A stretch of DNA of 64,000 nucleotides, from assembly GCA_019747895.1 (NCBI GenBank), contig JAIEQF010000001.1, forward strand, positions 24,068 to 88,067. The letters run 5' to 3'. Position 1 is the stretch's first letter, and the number at the start of each line of letters is the position of its first letter. Below the pieces are notes generated by a model, which saw nothing but the letters and a program-made list of their open reading frames with translations, did no database searches and had not been told where the DNA came from. This document shows, one piece after another, positions 53,704 to 61,562 of the stretch. A program made the translations under genes and the position numbers. Source of the DNA: Chthoniobacterales bacterium (GTDB taxonomy: Bacteria > Verrucomicrobiota > Verrucomicrobiia > Chthoniobacterales > UBA6821).

Positions 53704-54990
53704 TTACTGCCAAGAGGGCAAATATGCCCTTCCTTGCAAGAGGGCAAGAGCCTCTCCTACCAAAAAGAGTGATCCCGTTAGTAAAATAGGGGGATTCAAG
53801 TCGCTAGAAAAAAGAGACATTGGGTCAACAAAAATATTCTTTTTTTCTAAAACCTCACCCAAGGACGAAAAAGTCATGGCTGATGGGACTATTTTTTGTA
53901 ATTCCGAGGGGGAAGCTGCGCGAGGAGAATGAACCGAAACTAAGATAATCGACGAAGTGATTGGTTCCAAAATACGAAGCATCTTTTCTCCTTCCTTATC
54001 GACGAGCGACCCAAAAACGAGACAACATTTTTTCCCAGGAAAGACTTCTCTCCACGTCGCTACGAGCTGCTCTGCAGCTGCTGGATTGTGAGCTCCATCT
54101 AAAATTATTTCTTGCCCATTTTTTAGCAAGCAACGTTGAAATCGACCTGGCCATGAGACATTCTCGAGCCCCTGCTGCTTGATTTCTTTGGAAATTGTCC
54201 ACGGGCCTTGCTCTATCATTTCCAATGCCAGAGCCGCATTCCAACGTTGATGAAAACCGGCGAGCCCAAGCTGCGTCTCAGGAGCCACAGGCTCATCAAC
54301 GATGATCAAAGACGCGCTCACTCGCGCTGCTTCTTTTTTCAAAACTTCCATCACCTCTTCTGCTTGGGGTAGTGTGACAACAGGCACTCCAGGACGCATA
54401 ATTCCGGCTTTCTCTCGCGCAATTTCAGCGAGTGTTGACCCAAGCCATTCTTGATGATCCATGCTGATTGGTGTAATGGCACAAGCAATTTTATCGGCAG
54501 CAAGATTCGTAGCATCGAGACGTCCTCCCATCCCTGTCTCTAACACGATCACATCACATTTTTGACGCGCAAAATAGTCAAAGGCCAATGCCGTTGTCAG
54601 TTCAAAAAAAGTGGGCACCGCCTCCATACTTTGTGTCGCAGACTGAAGTCGTCTGATCCCTTCTTCAAGGTCCTCAAGAGAAATCAGCTCCCCATTAATT
54701 TGAATCCGTTCTCGAAAATCAACTAAGTGCGGCGACGTATAAAGCCCAACACGAAGACCAGCAGCTTTTAAAATTGATGCTGAAAATGCAGCGACAGAAC
54801 CTTTCCCGTTCGTTCCTGCAATATGAAGCACTGGTCTTTTATGAGGATCTCCTAATGCTGCAAGAAGAGCTGTTGGGCCTTCCAAGCCCAGCGAGATACC
54901 TTTGAGTTGTTGCTCAAACAGCCAAGAAAGAAGGCTAGAGGCTGGAGACTGGAGACTGGAATCGTGAGTTGAAGCACAAGGAATATCCAT
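53704..54990 (-). CDS. folC: Folylpolyglutamate synthase / dihydrofolate synthase
   Basis: 428 residues. The P-loop is in GTNGKGSVAAF (about residue 60), followed by TSPHLVDFRERI and ETGMGGRLDATN, all standard Mur-ligase-family features of FolC. LDGAHNPAA is the C-terminal substrate motif. It adds glutamate to folates. The N-terminal 20 residues (THDSSLQSPASSLLS) are encoded by CCAGTCT-type heptamers and precede the domain. A ten-base repeat (ATCCATTTAC type) overlaps the start region at 54983-55030. Confidence 0.92.
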   Translation of the reverse strand: MDIPCASTHDSSLQSPASSLLSWLFEQQLKGISLGLEGPTALLAALGDPHKRPVLHIAGTNGKGSVAAFSASILKAAGLRVGLYTSPHLVDFRERIQINGELISLEDLEEGIRRLQSATQSMEAVPTFFELTTALAFDYFARQKCDVIVLETGMGGRLDATNLAADKIACAITPISMDHQEWLGSTLAEIAREKAGIMRPGVPVVTLPQAEEVMEVLKKEAARVSASLIIVDEPVAPETQLGLAGFHQRWNAALALEMIEQGPWTISKEIKQQGLENVSWPGRFQRCLLKNGQEIILDGAHNPAAAEQLVATWREVFPGKKCCLVFGSLVDKEGEKMLRILEPITSSIILVSVHSPRAASPSELQKIVPSAMTFSSLGEVLEKKNIFVDPMSLFSSDLNPPILLTGSLFLVGEALALLQGRAYLPSWQ

Positions 54991-55030
54991 TTACATCCAC
55001 TTATATCCATTTACATCCAATAATGTCCAA
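54983..55030. repeat. Ten-base repeat (ATCCATTTAC / ATCCACTTAT)
   Basis: Four to five units in tandem cover the folC start codon and 40 bases upstream. This short repeat family differs in sequence and period from the heptamers. Confidence 0.7.
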
Positions 55031-55406
55031 TTTAAAACAGATAGCCTTTAGAGGGTGTCTTGAAAATGAATAAAATTGATACAGTGCCAGGAACGAGGTA
55101 CGCAGACCCGCAGTGTATAAGTGATGCTCGAGGACACGAGCACCGGAGTGACGCCGCAATGCGCTATTTTAGCCTTTTTCAAGACACCCTCTAAATCCTC
55201 TCCTTTCACCAGAACAGCAGCAAAAATAATGACAAATAACGCCCATGCCTACAGAGAGAATCGCCACAGCCTTTATAGCCCTATGATCTATGCCAAGCAC
55301 TTAAAATCGAGCGATAGCGGTCAAATAAACGCGTTTTTTTGGACAGCACTCTCAATTTTTTTATAGCTACGGCAGGAAAGCCCCCTATGCTCTTACCCTC
55401 GAGCTT
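54991..55406. other. 416-bp gap: short repeats and MITE-B copy 2
   Basis: Contains the ten-base repeat and MITE-B copy 2 (55051-55191). An open frame at 55121-55366 is partly made of the element and is not credible. The rest shows nothing recognisable. Confidence 0.6.
55051..55191. mobile_element. MITE-B copy 2 (141 bp)
   Basis: Same length and 16-bp inverted ends as copy 1 at 6101-6241, in the opposite orientation and with only a handful of differences. The left flank is TTTA and the right flank TAAA, so the target duplication is not clear. Confidence 0.87.
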
Positions 55407-56246
55407 CTATGAGAGCAAATGATCAAAGATCATCGCCAACTTCTGTTTCATCTGAGCTCGCGGCACAATCGCATCGATAAGACCATGTTCGAGTAAGAAC
55501 TCTGCTGTTTGAAATCCAGGAGGAAGCTCTTGGTGAGCGATTTCGCGAATGACGCGCGGTCCTGCAAATCCAATCATACTCTTTGGCTCAGCTAGAATGA
55601 TATCGCCTAGCGTTGAAAAACTAGCGGTGACACCTCCCATCGTTGGATTGGTCAATACCGAAACGAAAGGGAGTTTTGCCGCTGCATGGCGTGCCAGAGC
55701 GCCACTTGTCTTAGCCATCTGCATCAAACTAAAAACTCCTTCATACATGCGCGCGCCACCGGAGGCAGAGACAATCACGACTGGTTGCTCTGCTTGAGTC
55801 GAGGCTTCAATGATAGAAGTGATTTTTTCTCCAACAACAGAGGCCATACTTCCTCCCAAAAATTGAAAATCCATGACAGCAAGTCCAAAAGGGCGGCCTT
55901 CGATTTTGGCATTCCCTGTCACAACGGCATCCTTCTCTCCCGTCTTTTTTTGATAAGAACGAAGGCGTTCCTCATAAGCAGCAACACCTTTAAATTTGAG
56001 GACATCGATTGATTCCAGCGAAGCTTGTGCTTCAACAAAAGAACCTTCATCGACAAGATTGGTAACGCGATCCCGCGCAGAAAAAGAAAAATGATATCCA
56101 CACGGAGGACAGACACGAAGATTTTGATCCAAGGTCAAATGGTGGATCATTTCGCCACACTCAGGACACTTTGTCCAAAGGCCTTCTGGCATCTCGCGCT
56201 TACGCTTGGAAGCAAATTTTAAAGAGGGTCGTTTAAAGATGGTCAT
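55407..56246 (-). CDS. accD: Acetyl-CoA carboxylase carboxyltransferase, beta subunit
   Basis: 279 residues. The N-terminal zinc ribbon has Cys27, Cys30, Cys46 and Cys49 (CPEC ... CPPC). The crotonase-fold core shows GGARMYEGVFSLMQM and TNPTMGGVTASFS, then GFAGPRVI. With AccA it transfers carboxyl from carboxybiotin to acetyl-CoA, the first step in fatty acid synthesis. It depends on biotin made through bioD/bioA. Heptamers fill the 60 bases upstream of the ATG in sense orientation. Confidence 0.97.
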   Translation of the reverse strand: MTIFKRPSLKFASKRKREMPEGLWTKCPECGEMIHHLTLDQNLRVCPPCGYHFSFSARDRVTNLVDEGSFVEAQASLESIDVLKFKGVAAYEERLRSYQKKTGEKDAVVTGNAKIEGRPFGLAVMDFQFLGGSMASVVGEKITSIIEASTQAEQPVVIVSASGGARMYEGVFSLMQMAKTSGALARHAAAKLPFVSVLTNPTMGGVTASFSTLGDIILAEPKSMIGFAGPRVIREIAHQELPPGFQTAEFLLEHGLIDAIVPRAQMKQKLAMIFDHLLS

Positions 56247-56250
56247 ACAA

Positions 56251-56314
56251 ACAGGCTACAGGTTGCAGGTCACAGGTTATAGGAAAATTACAGGAAACAG
56301 GTTGCAGGTTACAG
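56251..56314 (-). repeat. Heptamer array before accD
   Basis: Eight or so units of CCTGTAA, CCTGCAA, CCTGTGA and CCTGTAG read in sense on the minus strand and end about 8 bases before the accD start codon. It is the longest of these arrays in the window. Confidence 0.82.
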
Positions 56315-56343
56315 TGAAGATGCTGCAGGGAACAGAAAAAATT

Positions 56344-57057
56344 TTATCTAGCTAAGGTAACCGCCCAGACATTCTCTGCCCCAGCCTGCAAAAGAACTTT
56401 AGCGCACTCGTCTAGTGTGGCGCCTGTCGTGAGGACATCATCCACTAAAAGATAGTTCCCATTAAGCGAAGTTGGCCGCCGCAATGCAAAGGCACCTTCT
56501 AAATTTTTCAAACGCTTTTCTCGATTGGAGCCTGCTTGAAATGAGGTAGGCGCAACTCGTTTTAAAAGCGAACGAAGCGGCAGCTTTTTATGCCTAGCCA
56601 CTTCCTTTGCCAGAGGAAGAACTTGATTGAACTCCCTCTCCCGTTGGCGCAAGGAATGAAGAGGCACAGGCACGACTGCCGCAAAATCAATTCCATGCAG
56701 CCGTTCATCTTGCAGAGCTCTTGTGATGAGTTGTTGCAACAGCGGCCTCAGGCTTTGATCGCGACCATATTTATATCGAGCCAACAGCTCCTGTGTGAGA
56801 CCTTGATAACGAAAGGCTCCCACTCCCGCTACAAAGTGAAGCCTTCGTTCAGCGCAGTTGCTACAGGTTTTAGAATCAGCGCAAAAAAGAGGATAGGAAC
56901 AAATTTCACAACAAGGTTCCGGGAGTGGCTCGAGTTGCTCCCAACAGTCATAACAAAGAAATTCTTCTTCTAGCAGCGCCCTCTGACATCCCTCACAATG
57001 GCGAGGATAAAATAGATCACTTAGCGAAGTTAAAAAAATTTTTAAAAAATGTGTCAC
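56344..57057 (-). CDS. comF: ComF family protein (phosphoribosyltransferase fold)
   Basis: 237 residues from the GTG at 57057, which overlaps the stop of the upstream CPBP gene (GTGA). An in-frame extension to 57363 lies within that gene and is a shadow. An N-terminal zinc-finger-like part holds two Cys pairs (CEGC, CYDC, then CCEIC and CSNC). The C-terminal PRTase motif is LLVDDVLTTGATLDEC. ComF-type proteins support DNA uptake by natural transformation or have unknown roles. VVPVPLHSLRQREREFNQ is the family signature. Confidence 0.9.
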   Translation of the reverse strand: MTHFLKIFLTSLSDLFYPRHCEGCQRALLEEEFLCYDCWEQLEPLPEPCCEICSYPLFCADSKTCSNCAERRLHFVAGVGAFRYQGLTQELLARYKYGRDQSLRPLLQQLITRALQDERLHGIDFAAVVPVPLHSLRQREREFNQVLPLAKEVARHKKLPLRSLLKRVAPTSFQAGSNREKRLKNLEGAFALRRPTSLNGNYLLVDDVLTTGATLDECAKVLLQAGAENVWAVTLAR

Positions 57058-57974
57058 CTGAAAGAAGAGTCTCTCCGCCGAGAGACAATTTTTCTTATTA
57101 AAAAAGTTGTGACTCCTAGTGGTATCACAACAAGCAGGCCAACAGGAACCATGCCATAAATTTGAAAGGGGCCCCACCAAGGTAGCAGCGAAGTGAAATT
57201 TTCCTGCGTCGCCGCATGAAACAATTGTTGTGCAAAAATCCATCCTGCATGGAGCCCAATGGCGAGCCAGAGCGATGCTGTCCGCACGGTAGCCCAAGCA
57301 AGAATCACTCCTAGCAAAAAAAGAGTTCCAAAAGCTCCAATCGCTAACGGCAAAGCAGACCAAGGGCGGTCACTATGTAAGAGCAAAGAAAAACCACTCC
57401 ACCAATGGATCGTTGGTTCTTTGAAATGAGAGAGATTTAAAAAGTGAACTCCTGCAAACAAAAGTGCTACCAGAACAATCGCTGCCTCACTTTTCAAAAA
57501 ACACCGCATCAATCCCAAGAGGACTCCTCGAAATAAAAATTCTTCTAAAAAAGCAACCGTGAGCGCCGTCGTTAGAATTTTGAATCCGATCTGCCAAGAG
57601 AACAAACCTTTCAAAAGATACCACTGAAGCTTGATAAAAAGAGCTTCTAAAAACCACAAGGGCAAAAGAGCCACCACAAATCCTTTCAAAAAATCGCCGC
57701 CAGCATGGTTATTGCGATAAAGCGAAAGATCCGATAAACGCTCAATTTTAAGGGACCTGATCGTTGGCCAAAGTAAAACCAAAGCAGCAATTTGAATGGT
57801 TCGTGAGACGTAGCGATGAAACGGCATCTGCTGCACCGAGCTGAGCAGTGGTCCCATAAAACCAAAACGATCTGCTGGAAGCAGCAAAATCATTTCATAA
57901 AAAAGCGGTGCTAACAAAGCTCCGATCAAAACGGAAAGAACAAGATAAACAAAAATTTTTATTAACGAGTTCAT
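57054..57974 (-). CDS. CPBP-family intramembrane metalloprotease (CAAX-protease-like)
   Basis: 306 residues with about eight membrane helices. The family motifs are present: Glu144-Glu145 in EEFLFRG (motif EExxxR with Arg149), the His in LLFAGVHF and a further His in IGLHAGWIFAQQ. These coordinate the catalytic metal of the CPBP/Abi family, which in bacteria includes bacteriocin-immunity and protein-maturation proteases. Substrate unknown. A heptamer array is in its leader (57981-58012). Its stop overlaps the comF start, so the two are coupled. Confidence 0.85.
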   Translation of the reverse strand: MNSLIKIFVYLVLSVLIGALLAPLFYEMILLLPADRFGFMGPLLSSVQQMPFHRYVSRTIQIAALVLLWPTIRSLKIERLSDLSLYRNNHAGGDFLKGFVVALLPLWFLEALFIKLQWYLLKGLFSWQIGFKILTTALTVAFLEEFLFRGVLLGLMRCFLKSEAAIVLVALLFAGVHFLNLSHFKEPTIHWWSGFSLLLHSDRPWSALPLAIGAFGTLFLLGVILAWATVRTASLWLAIGLHAGWIFAQQLFHAATQENFTSLLPWWGPFQIYGMVPVGLLVVIPLGVTTFLIRKIVSRRRDSSFR

Positions 57975-57980
57975 GTAACG

Positions 57981-58012
57981 ACAGGCTACAGGTTGCAGGT
58001 TACAGGTTACAG
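57981..58012 (-). repeat. Heptamer array before the CPBP gene
   Basis: Four units (CCTGTAA, CCTGTAA, CCTGCAA, CCTGTAG) in sense on the minus strand, ending about 7 bases before the ATG at 57974. Confidence 0.82.
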
Positions 58013-58060
58013 AAAAAAAATCTTGCTTCTTAATCAGAATATTTATTTCTAGCGAAGCCC

Positions 58061-58242
58061 TAACCCGGATATTTCACCCCTCTCTACTGCGGAGGCCGGG
58101 AAGACCGATGGATGCTGCGTTAGACTCGAATTTTGATCAGGACAGTATGTACGCATACAGCCCTGATCAAAATCCTTCATCTGCCTTGCCTCATCAGCCT
58201 TCGCGGTCTCCTCGTTACGAGAGTGATGAAATATCCGGGCTA
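58061..58242. mobile_element. MITE-C copy 2 (182 bp)
   Basis: The ends TAACCCGGATATTTCA and TGAAATATCCGGGCTA are inverted repeats flanked by TA. The element is inverted relative to copy 1 (26060-26241), the same length and about 89% identical. Confidence 0.88.
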
Positions 58243-58250
58243 ATTTTTTT

Positions 58251-58280
58251 CCTGTAACCTGTAACCTGCAACCTGTAGCC
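58251..58280 (+). repeat. Heptamer array before the 58288 gene
   Basis: Four units (CCTGTAA, CCTGTAA, CCTGCAA, CCTGTAG) in sense, ending 7 bases before the ATG. It begins directly after the end of MITE-C copy 2. Confidence 0.82.
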
Positions 58281-58287
58281 TTCTCCA

Positions 58288-58650
58288 ATGAGAAATTGTC
58301 ATGCATGGATTGTCCGCGACGAAGATCACGTTAAACGTGAGATTCGGGTTTCAAAAGAAGCCTCTCGTTGGCGATTCCAGTCGAAACGAGCTGATGCCGA
58401 AACATGGACTTATTACAAGGTTCCTCTTGAGGCTGATCTCATCTCATTCCTAGAGGTACTTGATCGAAAATATCGTCGCCGTCGCGCAGCTCATCATGAT
58501 ATTATTTTAGCGAAGCAGATGTTAGCAGAGCTTGCTAAGAACCTGCCCCCAAAGTCTACCGAGGCCGCGAATTGTTGCATCGCGCCGGAGGCTCCTTGCA
58601 TTTCATCAGCCTCAGCAACTTTGGAGACAGGTTCTAAAACTGATGAATAA
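58288..58650 (+). CDS. Small conserved-looking protein upstream of bioA
   Basis: 120 residues, basic, without signal or membrane helices. The segment ASRWRFQSKRADAETWTYYKVPL followed by a helix (LISFLEVLDRKYRRRRAA, in pieces) looks like a compact alpha/beta fold, but I recognise no family. The stop codon overlaps the bioA start by 8 bases (ATGAATAA), which argues for a translated gene co-expressed with bioA. The tail (APEAPCISSASATLETG) is low-complexity. Confidence 0.6.
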   Translation: MRNCHAWIVRDEDHVKREIRVSKEASRWRFQSKRADAETWTYYKVPLEADLISFLEVLDRKYRRRRAAHHDIILAKQMLAELAKNLPPKSTEAANCCIAPEAPCISSASATLETGSKTDE

Positions 58651-59929
58651 TCCAGTAAAACTAACTCAAACTGACCACCGTCATCTCTGGCATCCTTTTA
58701 CCCAACAACAAGAATGGTGCGCTGAAGAGCCGATGATCATTGTTTCAGGAAAAGGAGTTTACCTTCGAGACATTCAGGGTCGTGATTACATCGATGGCAA
58801 TAGTTCCATCTGGACCAATATTCACGGGCATTCTCACCCTCATATTGTAGCAGCGATTCAACGTCAGGCTGCACAACTTGATCACACCTCGTTTCTAGGA
58901 ACAACTCATCCGAGCGCTATTGAATTAGCGAAACGCCTTGTTGCTCTCTTTCCAAAAAATTCACTCTCGCGTGTTTTTTTTTCCGACAATGGTTCTACTG
59001 CCATCGAAGCTGCACTCAAGATGACGTTTCAATATTGGCAACTCATCGGCCATCCCGAAAAAAAACGCTTCGTCGCTTTTAGTAATTGCTACCATGGTGA
59101 TACGGCTGGTGCTGCAAGCCTGAGCGGCATTCCACTTTTTTCCGACCGCTTTGCCGGTATTCATTTTCCTGCTGAACATGTCGCCAGCATGGCTGAACTG
59201 GAAGCACTCTCGCACCAGGAATCCATCGCAGCGATCATTCTTGAGCCACTCATCCAAGGCGTTGCCGGAATGCGTCCCTGGCCTCAAGGAATGTTACAAG
59301 CTGTGCGTGCTTTTTGTAATCGCACCGGAGCGCTTTTGATTTTAGATGAAGTGATGACCGGCTTTGGCCGCACTGGAACGATGTTTGCTTGTGAACAAGA
59401 ACAAATCACACCCGACTTGCTGGCTATGGCGAAAGGCCTCACTGGCGGCACGGTGCCACTGGCAGCAACAATGGTCACAGAAAAAATTTATGCTGCTTTT
59501 TTAGGAAGCACCGAAGAACAAAAAACTTTTTATTATGGCCACAGCTACACTGCCCATCCGATCGGCTGTGCAGCAGCTTTAGCGAACCTTGATGTTTTTG
59601 AAGAAGAAAAAGTGTTAGAAAAATTACCAGCAACCATAAAGCACTTCGACAAGGCGCTGACCACGTTGAAGAATATGTCTCATATTGCTGATATTCGCCA
59701 GTACGGCCTCATTGCTGGCATCGATGTGATGTTAGATCCAACATCAAAAATTTCTTACCCATGGCAAGATCAAATGGGAGCGAAGATCTGCCGGGCCGCG
59801 CGCAAGCATGGCCTTCTCACTCGCCCCATTCGCGATACTATTGTCTTCATGCCACCTCTCTGCATCACGACAGAACAAATCGATCAGGCTGTAGAAGCAC
59901 TTGGGAAAGCAATAGAGGAAGTCTGTTAA
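58643..59929 (+). CDS. bioA: Adenosylmethionine-8-amino-7-oxononanoate aminotransferase
   Basis: 428 residues from the ATG at 58643; an in-frame extension to 58532 lies within the preceding gene. Class III aminotransferase features: HLWHPFTQQQEW (start of mature BioA), SDNGSTAIEAALKM, LILDEVMTGFGRTG and the PLP lysine Lys264 in MAKGLTGGTVPLA. It converts 7-keto-8-aminopelargonate to diaminopelargonate using SAM, the step before BioD. Translation is coupled to the upstream gene. Confidence 0.95.
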   Translation: MNNPVKLTQTDHRHLWHPFTQQQEWCAEEPMIIVSGKGVYLRDIQGRDYIDGNSSIWTNIHGHSHPHIVAAIQRQAAQLDHTSFLGTTHPSAIELAKRLVALFPKNSLSRVFFSDNGSTAIEAALKMTFQYWQLIGHPEKKRFVAFSNCYHGDTAGAASLSGIPLFSDRFAGIHFPAEHVASMAELEALSHQESIAAIILEPLIQGVAGMRPWPQGMLQAVRAFCNRTGALLILDEVMTGFGRTGTMFACEQEQITPDLLAMAKGLTGGTVPLAATMVTEKIYAAFLGSTEEQKTFYYGHSYTAHPIGCAAALANLDVFEEEKVLEKLPATIKHFDKALTTLKNMSHIADIRQYGLIAGIDVMLDPTSKISYPWQDQMGAKICRAARKHGLLTRPIRDTIVFMPPLCITTEQIDQAVEALGKAIEEVC

Positions 59930-60108
59930 CTCATCAACCGAGCTTTAGCCTCAGTCAGCTTAAGCCTCTTAGGCGACTCTGCGGTTACTTCTTTGGCTAC
60001 TATTTTTTCAGCAACAGGAAGTTGTTGTTTTTCTTTTGATGATAGCTTTTTATTTTCCAAAAATTTTGCTGAGACAAGAGGGATTGCTTTTGTTTTTGGA
60101 AGTCTGAT
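59926..60108 (-). pseudogene. C-terminal fragment of a MITE-A-split orphan gene
   Basis: About 60 codons (IRLPKTKAIPLVSAKF ... KLTEAKARLMS) that have no start of their own. Removal of 164 bp at MITE-A copy 3 joins them in frame to the fragment at 60275-60599 (KNPKEDL then IRLPKTK). Confidence 0.8.
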
Positions 60109-60274
60109 TATAGTCAAATTACTTAGAAATTACAGGGAAGAACGCAGGAATTTTTAGAAAAGGCCAGGCCGAAGACCGAGCGCTATCTAAACGATAACGT
60201 GACGGGATGAGAACGCAGTCTTTTCCTAAAAAGGACAAGTCAGTTCCTTGTAAGTTCTAAGTAATTTGACTATA
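60109..60274. mobile_element. MITE-A copy 3 (166 bp), inserted in a coding sequence
   Basis: Full-length copy with the 20-bp inverted ends. It supplies a premature TAG to the orphan gene on the minus strand. Frame arithmetic (164 bp net insertion with TA duplication) restores the downstream codons. Confidence 0.93.
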
Positions 60275-60599
60275 AATCCTCTTTGGGATTTTTTACCTCT
60301 CGAGCTCTGCGGGTTGGCGAAGGTGGCCTAACAGGAAATTCTAATTCGTAATTTCCTTGAGCAATAACATTGTGTGCTCCGGGCGACTCTGGATCATGAC
60401 CATAAGCGTGCATCTCGGTTTGCCGAGCCATCACCGTATGGTAGTTGGCTTTATTTTTGAACTGCTCAATAATTGCTCCTAAGATTTTTGCTTTTTGAGG
60501 ATCTCCATGTTCTTTTAAAAGAGCCTGAAGTTTCATGTTATTACAACACTCTCGCAAATATTTTGTTGCCTTCTCCTGATGCGCAGCAGCTATCTTCAA
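60270..60599 (-). pseudogene. Middle fragment of the broken orphan gene
   Basis: 109 codons in the same reading frame as the upstream fragment (60609-61109), separated only by a TAA and three codons. It begins at an unlikely TTG. The stretch KIAAAHQEKATKYLRECCNN is helical; PPSPTRRAREVKNPKED is basic. No known domain. Confidence 0.75.
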
Positions 60600-60608
60600 T
60601 TGCTGCCG

Positions 60609-61109
60609 TTATTTCCGCTGACTATTATAAAAATTAGTTGTTGTTCGAGTACCAAAAAAAGGCGCTGGGAGCCGTGCTGGCAATAATGTTCTCTCAGAAG
60701 ATAAGCTTTCCATTGATGAAGCAGTACTCGCCCGGTCATTGCTCAACTCTGCTACTGATTGTGGTTGAATCACATTCTCGCCTACGTCACTCAGCAATTC
60801 TGCTTCTGCCTCTTTTGCTAAAATGGAGTAAGCACTACCCCTCCCCTCCAAAGCTCTGATTCGCTGAGGAAGATTACTTTCATAACTCAATCCTAATGAA
60901 GAACGAACTCGAAGTTCTCCCGCTCCTTCCAAACTACCGAAAGAAGAGTGATGGCAGTCGATCACTGTTTGAAAAGTGACATGTCGTCCAAAAAAAGGTT
61001 TAGGCGCCGGCAAGGGAATACCTGCTGATTCGTGGTTGTCTTGCAAAAAAGCAGCTTCTGTTATCGCAGACTGCGAAACTTGAGATCTATTTAAAGAAAG
61101 GTTATTCAT
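60609..61109 (-). CDS. N-terminal part of a broken orphan protein
   Basis: 166 codons from a good ATG, ending at an in-frame TAA (60609-60611). No signal peptide. It is rich in Ser, Pro and Glu, with two copies of a short motif (LPAPKPFFGRHVTF and LPARLPAPFFGTRTT). The original product, read through the TAA and across MITE-A, would have been about 340 residues. The composition is similar to the orphan at 16336. It may still make a short protein. Function unknown. Confidence 0.65.
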   Translation of the reverse strand: MNNLSLNRSQVSQSAITEAAFLQDNHESAGIPLPAPKPFFGRHVTFQTVIDCHHSSFGSLEGAGELRVRSSLGLSYESNLPQRIRALEGRGSAYSILAKEAEAELLSDVGENVIQPQSVAELSNDRASTASSMESLSSERTLLPARLPAPFFGTRTTTNFYNSQRK

Positions 61110-61229
61110 AGAAATATTTTTAAGGTTTTTACTTTTCTATAGACGGTTACGCACTAAAGACAAGTGATTTTATATTTCCCATTGTCATTCTAAACTTATA
61201 TGTTTCTTGATTCACCATTTTAAACTTCT

Positions 61230-61523
61230 ATGTCTGCCTCTACTCCCGCTATTGATGTTGCCTATCTGGCACGCCTCGCTCGCATTCAACTTACCGCTGA
61301 TGAAGAAACCCTCTTTACAGGACAATTAGAACGAGTCTTAGAACATATTGCTAAAATTAATACACTTGATCTTAGCGGCATCGAACCAACAGCTCATGCC
61401 ATTTCTGTTTTTGATGTGGTGCGTGAAGATGTCGTTGGGGAAAGCTTGTCAAAACAAGTTGTGCTCGAACAAGCACCTCATGCTGCCAATGGATTATTTG
61501 TCGTTCCCAAAGTGCTAGAATAA
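61230..61523 (+). CDS. gatC: Asp-tRNA(Asn)/Glu-tRNA(Gln) amidotransferase subunit C
   Basis: 97 residues with the GatC pattern: IDVAYLARLARIQLTADEE near the N-terminus, LEHIAKINTLDLSGIEPTAH in the middle (in pieces) and DVVREDV ... APHAANGLFVVPKVLE at the end. It stabilises the GatAB complex that converts misacylated Glu-tRNA(Gln) or Asp-tRNA(Asn). Directly followed by gatA (39-base gap); gatB is not in the window. The start has a T-rich leader without Shine-Dalgarno. Confidence 0.95.
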   Translation: MSASTPAIDVAYLARLARIQLTADEETLFTGQLERVLEHIAKINTLDLSGIEPTAHAISVFDVVREDVVGESLSKQVVLEQAPHAANGLFVVPKVLE

Positions 61524-61562
61524 TTTTTCTATCTCCCTTCTTTTCCTTTTCTATTTTCAAAA

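Noticed and set aside
55121..55366. Open frame of 81 codons between folC and accD
   Set aside because: Its first half is MITE-B copy 2, and it has no conserved motif; the similarity to the GNAT protein comes from the shared element.
57058..57363. N-terminal extension of ComF
   Set aside because: It lies inside the CPBP protease gene in another frame, and the GTG at 57057 with GTGA overlap gives the normal ComF start.
769..58280. CRISPR arrays as an explanation for the short tandem repeats
   Set aside because: Units are 7-10 bases with no spacers, and no cas genes are present.
58049..58306. Open frame of 85 codons similar to part of the 1010-residue orphan
   Set aside because: It consists of MITE-C copy 2 plus a heptamer array; similarity is explained by the element and its start overlaps the divergent gene at 58288.
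45338..60611. Stop-codon recoding (TAA read as an amino acid) to explain the in-frame stops
   Set aside because: Housekeeping genes in the window use TAA as a normal terminator (for example bioA), so a changed code is unlikely; decay or error is simpler.
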